From Diaphorobacter nitroreducens (GTDB lineage Bacteria > Pseudomonadota > Gammaproteobacteria > Burkholderiales > Burkholderiaceae_C), in the NCBI GenBank assembly GCA_003755025.1, contig RJVL01000001.1, positions 558,001 to 622,000 of the forward strand: a stretch of 64,000 nucleotides of DNA. The letters run 5' to 3'. The translations under genes were made by a program, and so were the position numbers. Shown one piece after another: positions 34,118-41,781 of the stretch. Every line of letters begins with the position of its first letter. Within the stretch, counting starts at the first letter, position 1. Under the pieces are notes generated by a model. The model worked only from the letters and a program-made list of their open reading frames with translations. It was not told the DNA's origin and made no database searches.

Positions 34118-34585
34118 ATGCTCAACCTGGACTTACCCGCCGCGGAGCTGGTGCTGCGCGCCGCCATGGTCTACGGCCTGCTGCTGGCGCTCATGCGCGT
34201 CAGCGGCAAGCGCACCGTCGGGCAATTCACGCCGTTCGACCTGCTGGTGGTGATGCTGGTCAGCGAGGCCGCGGGCCCGTCCATGACGGGCAAGGACCAG
34301 TCGCTGTGGGGCGGTCTCATCGTCTGCCTGGTGCTGATCGGATTGAACATCCTGGTGGGGATACTCACGGCCCGCTTTCGCATGGCAGAGAAACTGCTGG
34401 AGGGCGAGGCGATCCTGCTGGGGCGCAATGGGCATGTCTTTGACACGGTGCGCAAGCGGCATCGCGTATCGGAGAACGACGTGGAGCGGGCCTTGCGCGA
34501 GGCCGACTGCGACAGGAAGGACATGCGCTACCTCTTCCTGGAAGCCGACGGCAGCTTGAGCGTGCAAAAGCACCGCGAGGGCTAG
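34118..34585 (+). CDS. DUF421 (YetF-like) membrane protein
   Basis: The 155-residue protein has three predicted N-terminal membrane helices, with the family pattern MRVSGKRTVGQFTPFDLLVVMLV at about residues 27-49. It is followed by a small soluble DUF421 domain with the HVFDTVRKRHRVSENDVERALRE segment. The family was defined by B. subtilis YetF and its relatives and has no settled function. It is linked by short spacing to the cysteine hydrolase gene, suggesting a small stress-related operon, an inference. Confidence 0.85.
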   Translation: MLNLDLPAAELVLRAAMVYGLLLALMRVSGKRTVGQFTPFDLLVVMLVSEAAGPSMTGKDQSLWGGLIVCLVLIGLNILVGILTARFRMAEKLLEGEAILLGRNGHVFDTVRKRHRVSENDVERALREADCDRKDMRYLFLEADGSLSVQKHREG

Positions 34586-34674
34586 CCCCGTCGCCGCCAG
34601 GTTACCGATGGTGACGGCCCGTGCACCGCGGCTGCGGTATGGTGCTGCATTTTTCGGAGCAGGAGGCAACAGGC

Positions 34675-35007
34675 ATGCGTTATTTCTTAAAGGCAGGCGG
34701 CGCCGTGGCCGTGGTGGGGCTGATGATGGCAGGTTGTTCGTCGATCGGACCGGGCAGCAGCCCGGCGCCCGCGCCCATTGGCGCCAGCACGGCCCCGGTG
34801 GGCGGTGAATGCAACGCCCAGGGCGCGCAGGCGGCGGTGGGTAAAAATGCCACGGCCAAGGTGGTGGAGGACGCGCGCGTGCGCTCCGGCGCGCGCTTGG
34901 CGCGCGTACTGCGCCCGGGCCAGATGATCACCAAGGAGTTCGATGGCCAACGCCTCAACCTGGAGGTGGACGCCAGCGGCAAGATCATTGCCGTGCGCTG
35001 CGGCTGA
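34675..35007 (+). CDS. Lipoprotein with I78 peptidase-inhibitor-like domain
   Basis: The 110-residue protein has a signal peptide with lipobox MMAGC at about residues 17-21, then a Pro/Ala/Ser linker and an I78-like domain. The domain is marked by C(NAQGAQAAVGKNA), the RVLRPGQMITKEFDGQRLNL segment and a final AVRCG whose Cys probably pairs with the first. I78 proteins inhibit peptidases or simply protect envelope proteins. The start at 34675 has GGAGGC upstream. It stands 89 bases after the DUF421 gene. Confidence 0.85.
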   Translation: MRYFLKAGGAVAVVGLMMAGCSSIGPGSSPAPAPIGASTAPVGGECNAQGAQAAVGKNATAKVVEDARVRSGARLARVLRPGQMITKEFDGQRLNLEVDASGKIIAVRCG

Positions 35008-35087
35008 TCAGCCGCAGGAATGTGGCGCTGATGAAGTGTGCGCGGCTGTGACCGGGCACGCTTCGTCGGTGTGCTTTCGGCGCCCGC

Positions 35088-36332
35088 TCAGTCCGCCAGG
35101 AAGAGCGCCTGCAGGTCGCTTAGAAAGTCAAAGCCCCGCTGCGTGGGACGCACGCGCTCCATGTCGCGCGTGATCAGGCCCTGCGCCTCGGCCTGCTGCA
35201 GGCCAGCGGCTATGGCCGTGATCGCCAGGCCCGTACGGGCGGTGAAGTCCTGCAGCGCAAAACCCTCCTGCAGCCTTAGCGCATTGAGCATGAACTCGAA
35301 CGGCAGGTCCGCGCGGCGCACGTCGTCGTCTTGCGCGATGGCGCGCCCTGCGAGTGCTCCGGCCATGTAGAGCTGCGGATCGCGCAGGCGCACTTGGCGC
35401 ACCACCCGGTGCGCAAAGCTGAGCTTGCTGTGAGCGCCCGCGCCAATGCCCAGATAGTCGCCAAACTGCCAATAGTTGCGGTTGTGCACGCATTGGTGGC
35501 CCTCGCGTGCATAGGCCGATACCTCGTAGCGTGCGAGGCCTGCCGCGCCCGTCAGTTCGGTGATGCGGTCGAGCATGGCATAGGCTGCATCGTCCTCGGG
35601 CAGCGGTGGGGGGTACTTGGCGAAGTAGGTGTTGGGCTCGATGGTCAGGTGGTAGATGGAGATGTGCGGCGGCTGCAGCGCGAGCGCGGTGCGCATGTCC
35701 TCGTCCAGCTCGGCCGGCGTCTGGCCGGGCAGGGCGTACATGATGTCGAGGTTGAAGGTGTCGAAGGCCTGTGCGGCCTCTTCCACCGCGGCCAGCGCCT
35801 GTGCGCGGTTGTGCACGCGACCCAGCGCCTGCAGGTGCCGGTCGTTGAAGCTTTGCACGCCGATGGACAGCCGCGTGACCCCCGCGCCGCGGTAGGCGCG
35901 AAAGCGCTCCTTCTCGAACGTGCCGGGGTTGGCCTCCAGCGTGATCTCGCAGCCCGCGTCCAACCGCAGGCGCGCGCGGATGTCGCCCAGCAGCCGGTCG
36001 ATGGACTCGGGCGCAAACAGGCTGGGCGTTCCGCCGCCGATGAAGATGCTGTGCACCGTGCGGCCCCAGATCAGCGGCAGGGCGGCCTCCAGGTCGGCCA
36101 GCAGGGCGTCGATGTAGCGCGCTTCGGGCACGCTGCCATCGCCGCCCACGCCGCCGCGCGCCTCGTGCGAGTTGAAGTCGCAGTACGGGCATTTGCGCAG
36201 GCACCACGGCAGGTGCACGTACAGCGACAGCGGCGGCAGGCTGGACAGCTGCAGCAGGCCGGGGCGCATGTAGTGCTGCACGTCGCGCAGCGGCGCGCCG
36301 GACTGCGCGGCAGGGAGGATGGGGATGGTCAT
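35088..36332 (-). CDS. hemW: Radical SAM haem chaperone HemW
   Basis: HemW transfers haem in the cytoplasm and was long mis-annotated as coproporphyrinogen III oxidase. The 414-residue protein has the radical SAM motif CLRKCPYC at about residues 44-51, followed by Phe instead of the fourth Cys found in HemN; this absence marks HemW. FIGGGTPSLF at about residue 96 and the HNRNYW segment at about 278 are family-typical. It is downstream of rdgB and rph in the same direction, the usual betaproteobacterial order. Confidence 0.93.
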   Translation of the reverse strand: MTIPILPAAQSGAPLRDVQHYMRPGLLQLSSLPPLSLYVHLPWCLRKCPYCDFNSHEARGGVGGDGSVPEARYIDALLADLEAALPLIWGRTVHSIFIGGGTPSLFAPESIDRLLGDIRARLRLDAGCEITLEANPGTFEKERFRAYRGAGVTRLSIGVQSFNDRHLQALGRVHNRAQALAAVEEAAQAFDTFNLDIMYALPGQTPAELDEDMRTALALQPPHISIYHLTIEPNTYFAKYPPPLPEDDAAYAMLDRITELTGAAGLARYEVSAYAREGHQCVHNRNYWQFGDYLGIGAGAHSKLSFAHRVVRQVRLRDPQLYMAGALAGRAIAQDDDVRRADLPFEFMLNALRLQEGFALQDFTARTGLAITAIAAGLQQAEAQGLITRDMERVRPTQRGFDFLSDLQALFLAD

Positions 36333-36345
36333 ACGAGTCTAAAAA

Positions 36346-36424
36346 CCATAGCTGCTGGCGCTAGCCTGACAACCGTTTCAGTATCAAAAGACATTGAAAC
36401 CCTTATCTGGCAAGCGCTAGCCGC
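36346..36424. repeat. Palindromic intergenic repeat, copy 6
   Basis: CATAGCTGCTGGCGCTAGCC opens and AAGCGCTAGCCGCTCAC closes an 80-base element between rdgB and hemW. The inner part carries a second dyad, TTTCAGTATC...GACATTGAAA. Confidence 0.75.
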
Positions 36425-37042
36425 TCACCCTTCTGAGGTTGCGGCAAACCAATGCTCGCGCATCAGCTCCAGCATCTGGCGCGACGAGCGGCCGCGGTGG
36501 CTGTGGGCGTTCTTCACCTCGGGCGGCAGTTCGGCAAAGGTCTTGCCGAAGGCGGGCAGCACCATCACCGGGTCAAAGCCGAAGCCGCCCGTGCCGCGCG
36601 GCGCGCGTGCAATCTCGCCGGCCACGCGGCCCACGGCGATCAGTGGCTCGGGGTCCTGCGGGCTGCGCACGGCCACCAGCGTGCTGACCATCGCGGCGCC
36701 GCGGTCGTCGATGCCCTGCATCTGCTCCAGCAGCGCGCGCACGTTGTTGGCGTCGCCCTTGTCGTAGCCGAACTGCGTGGCGTAGTAGGCCGTCTGCACG
36801 CCGGGCTGACCGCCAAAGGCCTGCACGCACAGGCCGGCGTCGTCCGCCAGCGCGGGCAGGCCGGTGTGGGCGCTGGCAAAGCGGGCCTTGGCCAGTGCGT
36901 TCTCGACGAAGGTGTGGAACGGCTCCTCGGCCTCGCCCACGCCCAGTTCGGCCTGGGGGATGAACTGCACGCCCAGCGGGGCCAGCATGGCCTGCAGTTC
37001 GGCGAGCTTGCCGCGGTTGTTGGAGGCGAGTACGAGTTTCAT
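36425..37042 (-). CDS. rdgB: dITP/XTP pyrophosphatase
   Basis: RdgB cleaves dITP, XTP and similar non-canonical nucleotides to keep them out of DNA. The 205-residue protein begins MKLVLASNNRGKLAEL, with the S-N-N and K residues of the triphosphate site. It has LADDAGLCV (about residue 69, catalytic Asp region) and the GFGFDPVM purine-binding segment (about residue 153). The start ATG at 37042 fits the family; a TTG start two codons upstream is possible. It is followed by hemW and preceded by rph. Confidence 0.95.
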   Translation of the reverse strand: MKLVLASNNRGKLAELQAMLAPLGVQFIPQAELGVGEAEEPFHTFVENALAKARFASAHTGLPALADDAGLCVQAFGGQPGVQTAYYATQFGYDKGDANNVRALLEQMQGIDDRGAAMVSTLVAVRSPQDPEPLIAVGRVAGEIARAPRGTGGFGFDPVMVLPAFGKTFAELPPEVKNAHSHRGRSSRQMLELMREHWFAATSEG

Positions 37043-37055
37043 GGTCAAAAAGATC

Positions 37056-37096
37056 TTTAGCGCATATCAGTCAAGCGCAAACAGCTATCAATTGCG
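37056..37096. repeat. Degenerate copy of the palindromic repeat, copy 7
   Basis: TTTAGCGCATATCAGTCAAGCGCAAACAGCTATCAATT, between rph and rdgB. The TGA stop of rph (37088-37090 on the minus strand) lies in its AGCTATCA arm. Confidence 0.55.
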
Positions 37097-37822
37097 TAGC
37101 GACTGCCGTTGCAGGGCGACCAGCTCGGCAATGCCCTTCTCGGCCAGCGCCAGCAGTTGGTCCATTTCCTGGCGCGAAAAGGCCGCGCCCTCGGCCGTGC
37201 CTTGTACCTCCACATAGTGGCCGGCGCCGGTCATCACCACGTTCATGTCGGTGTCGCAGGCCACGTCCTCCACATATTCCAAGTCCAGCAGCGGTTGGCC
37301 CTGCACGATGCCCACGGACACGGCGGCCACCGCACCGGTGAGCGGCGATGCGCTGATCTTGCCCGCAGCCAGCAGGGTGTTGACCGCGTCTTGCGCCGCC
37401 ACCCAGGCGCCCGTGATCGCGGCGGTGCGTGTGCCGCCGTCGGCCTGGATCACGTCGCAGTCGATCTGGATCGTGCGCTCACCCAAGGCTTTGAGATCAA
37501 AGACTGCCCGCAGGCTGCGGCCGATGAGGCGCTGGATCTCCTGTGTGCGTCCGCTTTGCTTGCCGCGCGCGGCCTCGCGGTCGCTGCGGGTGTGGGTGGA
37601 GCGGGGCAGCATGCCGTACTCCGCCGTCACCCAGCCTTCGCCGCTGCCGCGTTTGTGCGGCGGCACCTTTTCCTCGACCGACGCGGTGCACAGGACGCGC
37701 GTGTTGCCGAACTCGATGAGTACCGCGCCCTCGGCATGCATGGTGTAGTGGCGCGTGATGCGGATGGGGCGCAGCTGGTCCAGGGCGCGGCCGCCGCTGC
37801 GAGCAAAGGGGGTGGTGGTCAT
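37088..37822 (-). CDS. rph: Ribonuclease PH
   Basis: RNase PH is a phosphorolytic 3'-5' exoribonuclease that trims tRNA 3' ends. The 244-residue protein begins [20 protein letters not shown] and contains [11 protein letters not shown], the [30 protein letters not shown] core (phosphate-binding Arg residues, about residues 80-110) and [17 protein letters not shown]. It appears full length and not frameshifted, unlike the allele in some E. coli K-12 strains. It is upstream of rdgB on the same strand. Confidence 0.96.
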   Translation of the reverse strand: MTTTPFARSGGRALDQLRPIRITRHYTMHAEGAVLIEFGNTRVLCTASVEEKVPPHKRGSGEGWVTAEYGMLPRSTHTRSDREAARGKQSGRTQEIQRLIGRSLRAVFDLKALGERTIQIDCDVIQADGGTRTAAITGAWVAAQDAVNTLLAAGKISASPLTGAVAAVSVGIVQGQPLLDLEYVEDVACDTDMNVVMTGAGHYVEVQGTAEGAAFSRQEMDQLLALAEKGIAELVALQRQSLRN

Positions 37823-37898
37823 GGCAGGTCCAGGTCAAAGAAGGGGCTCCCCGCGCTCCTGGCGGAGAGCGGAGGAGGCGGTGCGCCCGGGCCGCGGC

Positions 37899-38801
37899 CT
37901 ACAGCTTGCGCGCGGCAGAGCGCCGGATGGCTTCGTTGATTTCGGCGATCGAGCGTTCGATGGTCTCGTCGTCCAGGTCGTCCGCAAAGCTCTCCAGCGG
38001 GCCAGCCTGAATGGTGGAGGCGAACACGTCGTCACTGATGCTGTCGGTGGAAATGCCCTGGGTGGACTCGAATGTGTCGGGGGTTTCCCACTCCATGGCC
38101 ACCACGGTCACGTTGTCGCTGCCGTCCCCGGCCTTGCGCAGGGCGTCCTCGACCAGGTCGGGCACGGCGTTGGAGACGGTCTGGCGGCCCAGCTGGCGTG
38201 CGATGGTCTCGTCGTCCAGCGCGCCCCACAGGCCGTCGGAGCACAGCAGGATGCGGTCACCCTGCTCCAGCAGCACGGGGCCGGCCACGTCGTACAGCGG
38301 CTTGGTGGGAGAGCCCAGGCAGGTGAACAGCACGTTGCGGTTCACGCGCTCCAGCCCGGCGATGGCGGCGTTGCGCAACTCCAGGTAGGAGTGGTCACGC
38401 GTGCGCATGAGCAGTTCGCCCCCGCGCACGAGGTACAGGCGCGAATCGCCGCAGTGGATCCAGCTGGCGCGCCCGTCTTGCACCACGGCGATCACCAGCG
38501 TGGTGCGCGGCGTGTCGAGCATGTCCTTGGTGGTGCCATAGCGCAGGATCTGGTGGTGCGCGCCCAGCAGTGCGGTGGAGAGGAACTCCTGCACGTCCTT
38601 CAGCGTGGGCTTGGCCTGGCGCTGGAACATCGCGGAGACCGTCTGGATGGCGATCTGCGCGGCGATCTCGCCCTCCGGGTGGCCGCCCATGCCGTCAGCC
38701 AGCACGAACAGCACCGACTCGCGCGTGTAGCAGTACCCCATGCGGTCTTCGTTTTTCTCGCGCCCGCCGCGGCGGCTGATCTGAAAGACAGAGAACTTCA
38801 T
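37899..38801 (-). CDS. PP2C-type Ser/Thr protein phosphatase
   Basis: The 300-residue protein is a PPM/PP2C phosphatase, which removes phosphate from Ser/Thr with two metal ions. Motifs: N-E-D-R near residue 18, LADGMGGHPEGE at about 36-47 (metal-binding Asp), GDSRLYLVRGGELL at about 127, CSDGLWG at about 200, and SDNVTVV at about 243. No fused membrane or sensor part is seen. The start overlaps the end of the kinase gene as ATGA, so it is the paired antagonist of that kinase. Confidence 0.93.
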   Translation of the reverse strand: MKFSVFQISRRGGREKNEDRMGYCYTRESVLFVLADGMGGHPEGEIAAQIAIQTVSAMFQRQAKPTLKDVQEFLSTALLGAHHQILRYGTTKDMLDTPRTTLVIAVVQDGRASWIHCGDSRLYLVRGGELLMRTRDHSYLELRNAAIAGLERVNRNVLFTCLGSPTKPLYDVAGPVLLEQGDRILLCSDGLWGALDDETIARQLGRQTVSNAVPDLVEDALRKAGDGSDNVTVVAMEWETPDTFESTQGISTDSISDDVFASTIQAGPLESFADDLDDETIERSIAEINEAIRRSAARKL

Positions 38802-39814
38802 TTAGGCCGCGCTCCCAGACCGGTGGCTTCGCCCACCTTTTGCACGTTTTTCTTGGTGTCCGACACCAGGGTGTCGAGCTGCATGCGCATCTTCTCGGCC
38901 ACCGACAGCTTGGTATAGCGGCGCTCGCCCTCGCGGCTGAGCTCCTTTTGCAGCGCGAACACCGATTGCGGGCGCGACAGCGGATCGAGCGCCATGCACC
39001 ATTCGACCACCTCGATCAGGTTGTCCGAATACACGCCGCGCAGCTTGTTCAGCGCCAGCGACAGGCGGTCCTTCTCCTGGCGCTGCGGCGCCTCGTTGGG
39101 CGGAAATCCCTGCATGCACGCATAGATGCAGGCGCCAACGGCGTAGATGTCCGTCCAGGGGCCCATCTGCGAGTCGCGGCGGTACATCTCGGGCGCAGCA
39201 AAGCCGGGGGTGTACATCGGGCGGATGAAGTTGCCCTCTTTGGAGAGTACCTCGCGCGCGGCGCCGAAGTCGATCATCACCGCGCGGTTGTCGTCGGTGA
39301 TGAAGATGTTGGCGGGCTTGATGTCCAGGTGCAGCATCTTGTGCTGGTGCACGATGCGCAGGCCGCGCAGCACCTCATCGAACAGCGAGCGGATGGTGGA
39401 CTCGCGGAACACCTTCTGCGTCTTGAGGTCGCGTGCGGTGATGATGAAGTCCTGCAGGGTCGCGCCCTCCAGGTAGTTCATCACCATGTAGACGGTCTCG
39501 TTCTCGCGGAAGAAGTTGAGCACGCTCACCACGGAGGCGTGCGAGATCTGCGCGAGCGCACGGCCTTCCTCGAAGAAGCTCTTGAGGCCCAGACGGTAGA
39601 GCGAGAGCTTCTCGGGCGGCACCTTGGGCAGCAGTTCGCCCGGTGCACGCGTAGCCAGAGAAGCGGGGAGGTATTCCTTGATGGCCACTTGCTGGCCTTC
39701 GGCGTCAATGGCGAGGTACACCACGCCAAAACCACCGGAGGACAGCCGTCGCACCACGCGGTAGCCGCCAATGGCGGTATCGGGGGGCAGGGGGGCCGGC
39801 TTGATTTTTGACAT
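38798..39814 (-). CDS. Eukaryotic-type Ser/Thr protein kinase
   Basis: The 338-residue protein has a glycine-rich loop SSGGFGVVY, the ATP Lys in VAIKEYLP (residue 46), a catalytic loop HLDIKPANIF with HLD instead of HRD (a non-RD kinase), DFG in MIDFGAA and APE in AAPEMY. A coiled C-terminal tail of about 60 residues follows; no membrane segment is visible. The partner phosphatase gene starts within its stop. The pair resembles the PpkA/PppA-type couple associated with type VI secretion elsewhere, but no such locus is in the window. Confidence 0.93.
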   Translation of the reverse strand: MSKIKPAPLPPDTAIGGYRVVRRLSSGGFGVVYLAIDAEGQQVAIKEYLPASLATRAPGELLPKVPPEKLSLYRLGLKSFFEEGRALAQISHASVVSVLNFFRENETVYMVMNYLEGATLQDFIITARDLKTQKVFRESTIRSLFDEVLRGLRIVHQHKMLHLDIKPANIFITDDNRAVMIDFGAAREVLSKEGNFIRPMYTPGFAAPEMYRRDSQMGPWTDIYAVGACIYACMQGFPPNEAPQRQEKDRLSLALNKLRGVYSDNLIEVVEWCMALDPLSRPQSVFALQKELSREGERRYTKLSVAEKMRMQLDTLVSDTKKNVQKVGEATGLGARPK

Positions 39815-39895
39815 AGGAAGCGAAGGCAGTCGTGGGCGCGGGTGGGGAACCCGGATAATCGCTGGATCGCAAGCAACCAACCACCGAAAAGTCCA

Positions 39896-40804
39896 ATGGC
39901 AGTTTACAGCATGACCGGATACGCCAGCGTGCAGCGCGGCGTGGCTACTGCAGGGGACGACAAGGACGGGCCCGTACGGCGCCTGGGCCTGGAAATACGT
40001 GCGGTCAACAGCCGCTTTCTGGACCTGTCTTTCCGCCTGTCCGATGAACTGCGCGCCCAGGAGCCGGCGCTGCGCGCCCTGCTCACGCAGCGCCTCAAGC
40101 GCGGCAAGGTCGAGGTGCGCGCTTTCGTGGACAACGACGACTCCGCCGCGCTCGCCGAGCCATCCCCGCGCATCTTGCAACGGGTGGGCGCGGTGCAGGA
40201 TGCGGTGCGTTCGTGGCTGCCCGACGCCAGGCCGCTGTCGGTGGCCGACGCGCTGCGTTTGTGCGCCAATGCCGGCGCTCCCGCGCTGGACTGGAGCGAA
40301 ACGGCAGCGCGCGCGGCCGAGCAGGCGCTGGACGACCTGGTGGCCGCGCGCCAACGCGAGGGCGAACGCCTGGCCGCCATGCTGCAGGAGCGCATCGCGC
40401 AGTTGCGCGAGCTGGCCCGCCAGGCGGTGCCGCTGGTTCCGCAGCTTGTGGAGCAGCAGCGCCAGCGCTTCATGGAGCGCTGGAAGGAGGCCATGTCGCT
40501 GGCCGAAGGCGCGGTGGTGCCCGAAGCGGCCCAGGACCGCGCCCTGACCGAGGCCACGGCCTTTGCCATCCGCATCGACGTCGCGGAGGAAGTCACGCGG
40601 CTGCAGTCGCACCTGGACGAGATTGCCCGCCTGCTCAAAAAAGGCGGCGAGGTCGGCAAGCGGCTGGATTTTCTGATCCAGGAACTGCACCGTGAAGCCA
40701 ACACGCTGGGCTCCAAGTCGGCTGCCATGGACCTCACGCGCATCAGCGTGGACATGAAGGTGCTGATCGAGCAGATGCGCGAGCAAGTGCAGAACATCGA
40801 GTGA
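39896..40804 (+). CDS. yicC: YicC family endoribonuclease-like protein
   Basis: The 302-residue protein starts MAVYSMTGYASVQRG, the conserved YicC N terminus with the SMTGYA motif. It contains the central RFLDLSFRLSDELRAQE segment (about residue 40) and the C-terminal GKRLDFLIQELHREANTLGSKS motif. YicC has recently been described as an endoribonuclease acting on RNAs such as RyhB in E. coli; the role in this organism is not known. It is divergent from the kinase gene and 36 bases upstream of gmk, its usual neighbour. Confidence 0.95.
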   Translation: MAVYSMTGYASVQRGVATAGDDKDGPVRRLGLEIRAVNSRFLDLSFRLSDELRAQEPALRALLTQRLKRGKVEVRAFVDNDDSAALAEPSPRILQRVGAVQDAVRSWLPDARPLSVADALRLCANAGAPALDWSETAARAAEQALDDLVAARQREGERLAAMLQERIAQLRELARQAVPLVPQLVEQQRQRFMERWKEAMSLAEGAVVPEAAQDRALTEATAFAIRIDVAEEVTRLQSHLDEIARLLKKGGEVGKRLDFLIQELHREANTLGSKSAAMDLTRISVDMKVLIEQMREQVQNIE

Positions 40805-40840
40805 TAATCCTGTTTTGATAGCGGCTCACGCACACTCCAT

Positions 40841-41461
40841 ATGGACTATCCCGGAAATTTGTTTGTAGTCTCTGCCCCCAGCGGGGCGGGTAAATCCAGC
40901 TTGGTCAAGGCCCTGCTGGAGCTGGACTCGCATGTGCAGCCCTCCGTGTCGCACACGACCCGCGCGCCGCGCGGGCAGGAAAAGCACGGCCGCGAGTACT
41001 TCTTCGCTTCCGAGCAGGAGTTCGACGCGATGGTGGCGGCTAACGGCTTCGTCGAGTGGGCGAACGTCCATGGACGCCGTTATGGAACCTCCCGCAAGGT
41101 GATCGAGGAGCGCGTGGCCCAGGGGGCGGACGTGGTCTTGGAAATCGACTTTCAGGGCGCGCTGCAGATCAAGCAGGCCTTCGCGAACGCCGTGCTGGTC
41201 TTTGTGCTGCCGCCCAGCTGGGACGAGTTGCGCGCCCGGCTGGAACGCCGGGGCGAAGATGCGCCTGACGTGATCGACCTGCGCCTGGAGAACGCGGCAG
41301 AGGAAATGGCGCAGGCCAGCAAATTCGACTTCGTTATAATCAATGAGGTCTTTGAGCGAGCGCTTTTCGACCTGAAAACCATCGTTCATGCCCAGCGTCT
41401 CAAGTACGCCGCCCAGCGCCGCGCCCGGGCCGAAACCTTCGAGTCGCTCAATATTCCCTGA
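40841..41461 (+). CDS. gmk: Guanylate kinase
   Basis: Gmk converts GMP to GDP. The 206-residue protein has the P-loop [11 protein letters not shown] at about residues 10-20, and the guanylate-binding region [18 protein letters not shown] at about 39-56. The start at 40841 is preceded by a possible half-copy of the palindromic repeat (GTTTTGATAGCGGCTCACGC). It is followed after 15 bases by rpoZ, a conserved pair in proteobacteria. Confidence 0.97.
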   Translation: MDYPGNLFVVSAPSGAGKSSLVKALLELDSHVQPSVSHTTRAPRGQEKHGREYFFASEQEFDAMVAANGFVEWANVHGRRYGTSRKVIEERVAQGADVVLEIDFQGALQIKQAFANAVLVFVLPPSWDELRARLERRGEDAPDVIDLRLENAAEEMAQASKFDFVIINEVFERALFDLKTIVHAQRLKYAAQRRARAETFESLNIP

Positions 41462-41476
41462 TCCCTGGAGAACACC

Positions 41477-41680
41477 ATGGCCCGCATTACCGTGGAAGAC
41501 TGCCTCGAGCAGATTCCCAACCGTTTTCAACTGGTGCTCGCCGCCACCTACCGTGCCCGCATGCTCAGCCAGGGCCACGCCCCCAAGATCGAGAGCCGCA
41601 ACAAGCCAGCCGTGACGGCACTGCGCGAAATCGCCGCTGGCAAGGTCGGCCTGGAAATGCTCAAGAAGGTTCCGGGCTGA
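41477..41680 (+). CDS. rpoZ: RNA polymerase omega subunit
   Basis: The 67-residue protein is the omega subunit, which helps assemble RNA polymerase and takes part in ppGpp binding. It begins [20 protein letters not shown], and [11 protein letters not shown] is the conserved second helix. It ends at KKVPG, so it is a short form of omega without the C-terminal acidic tail of E. coli. A clear terminator follows before spoT. Confidence 0.97.
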   Translation: MARITVEDCLEQIPNRFQLVLAATYRARMLSQGHAPKIESRNKPAVTALREIAAGKVGLEMLKKVPG

Positions 41681-41713
41681 GCGATCGTCAGCCTCCGGTG
41701 ATCCCGGTAAAAG

Positions 41714-41739
41714 AGCACCGCGTGGCGGTGCTTTTTTTT
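41714..41739 (+). terminator. Intrinsic terminator after rpoZ
   Basis: AGCACCGC pairs perfectly with GCGGTGCT around a 3-base loop and is followed by a run of seven or more T. It separates gmk-rpoZ from the downstream (p)ppGpp gene. Confidence 0.9.
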
Positions 41740-41781
41740 GCCTGCGCTTGCCGCTCGGGCGGGGCGCGCTACATTTAAGCC

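Noticed and set aside
29007-35000. Second attachment site (copy of the tRNA 3' end) bounding an island
   Set aside because: No repeat of the tRNA 3' sequence was noticed by eye up to 35 kb, so island boundaries cannot be claimed.
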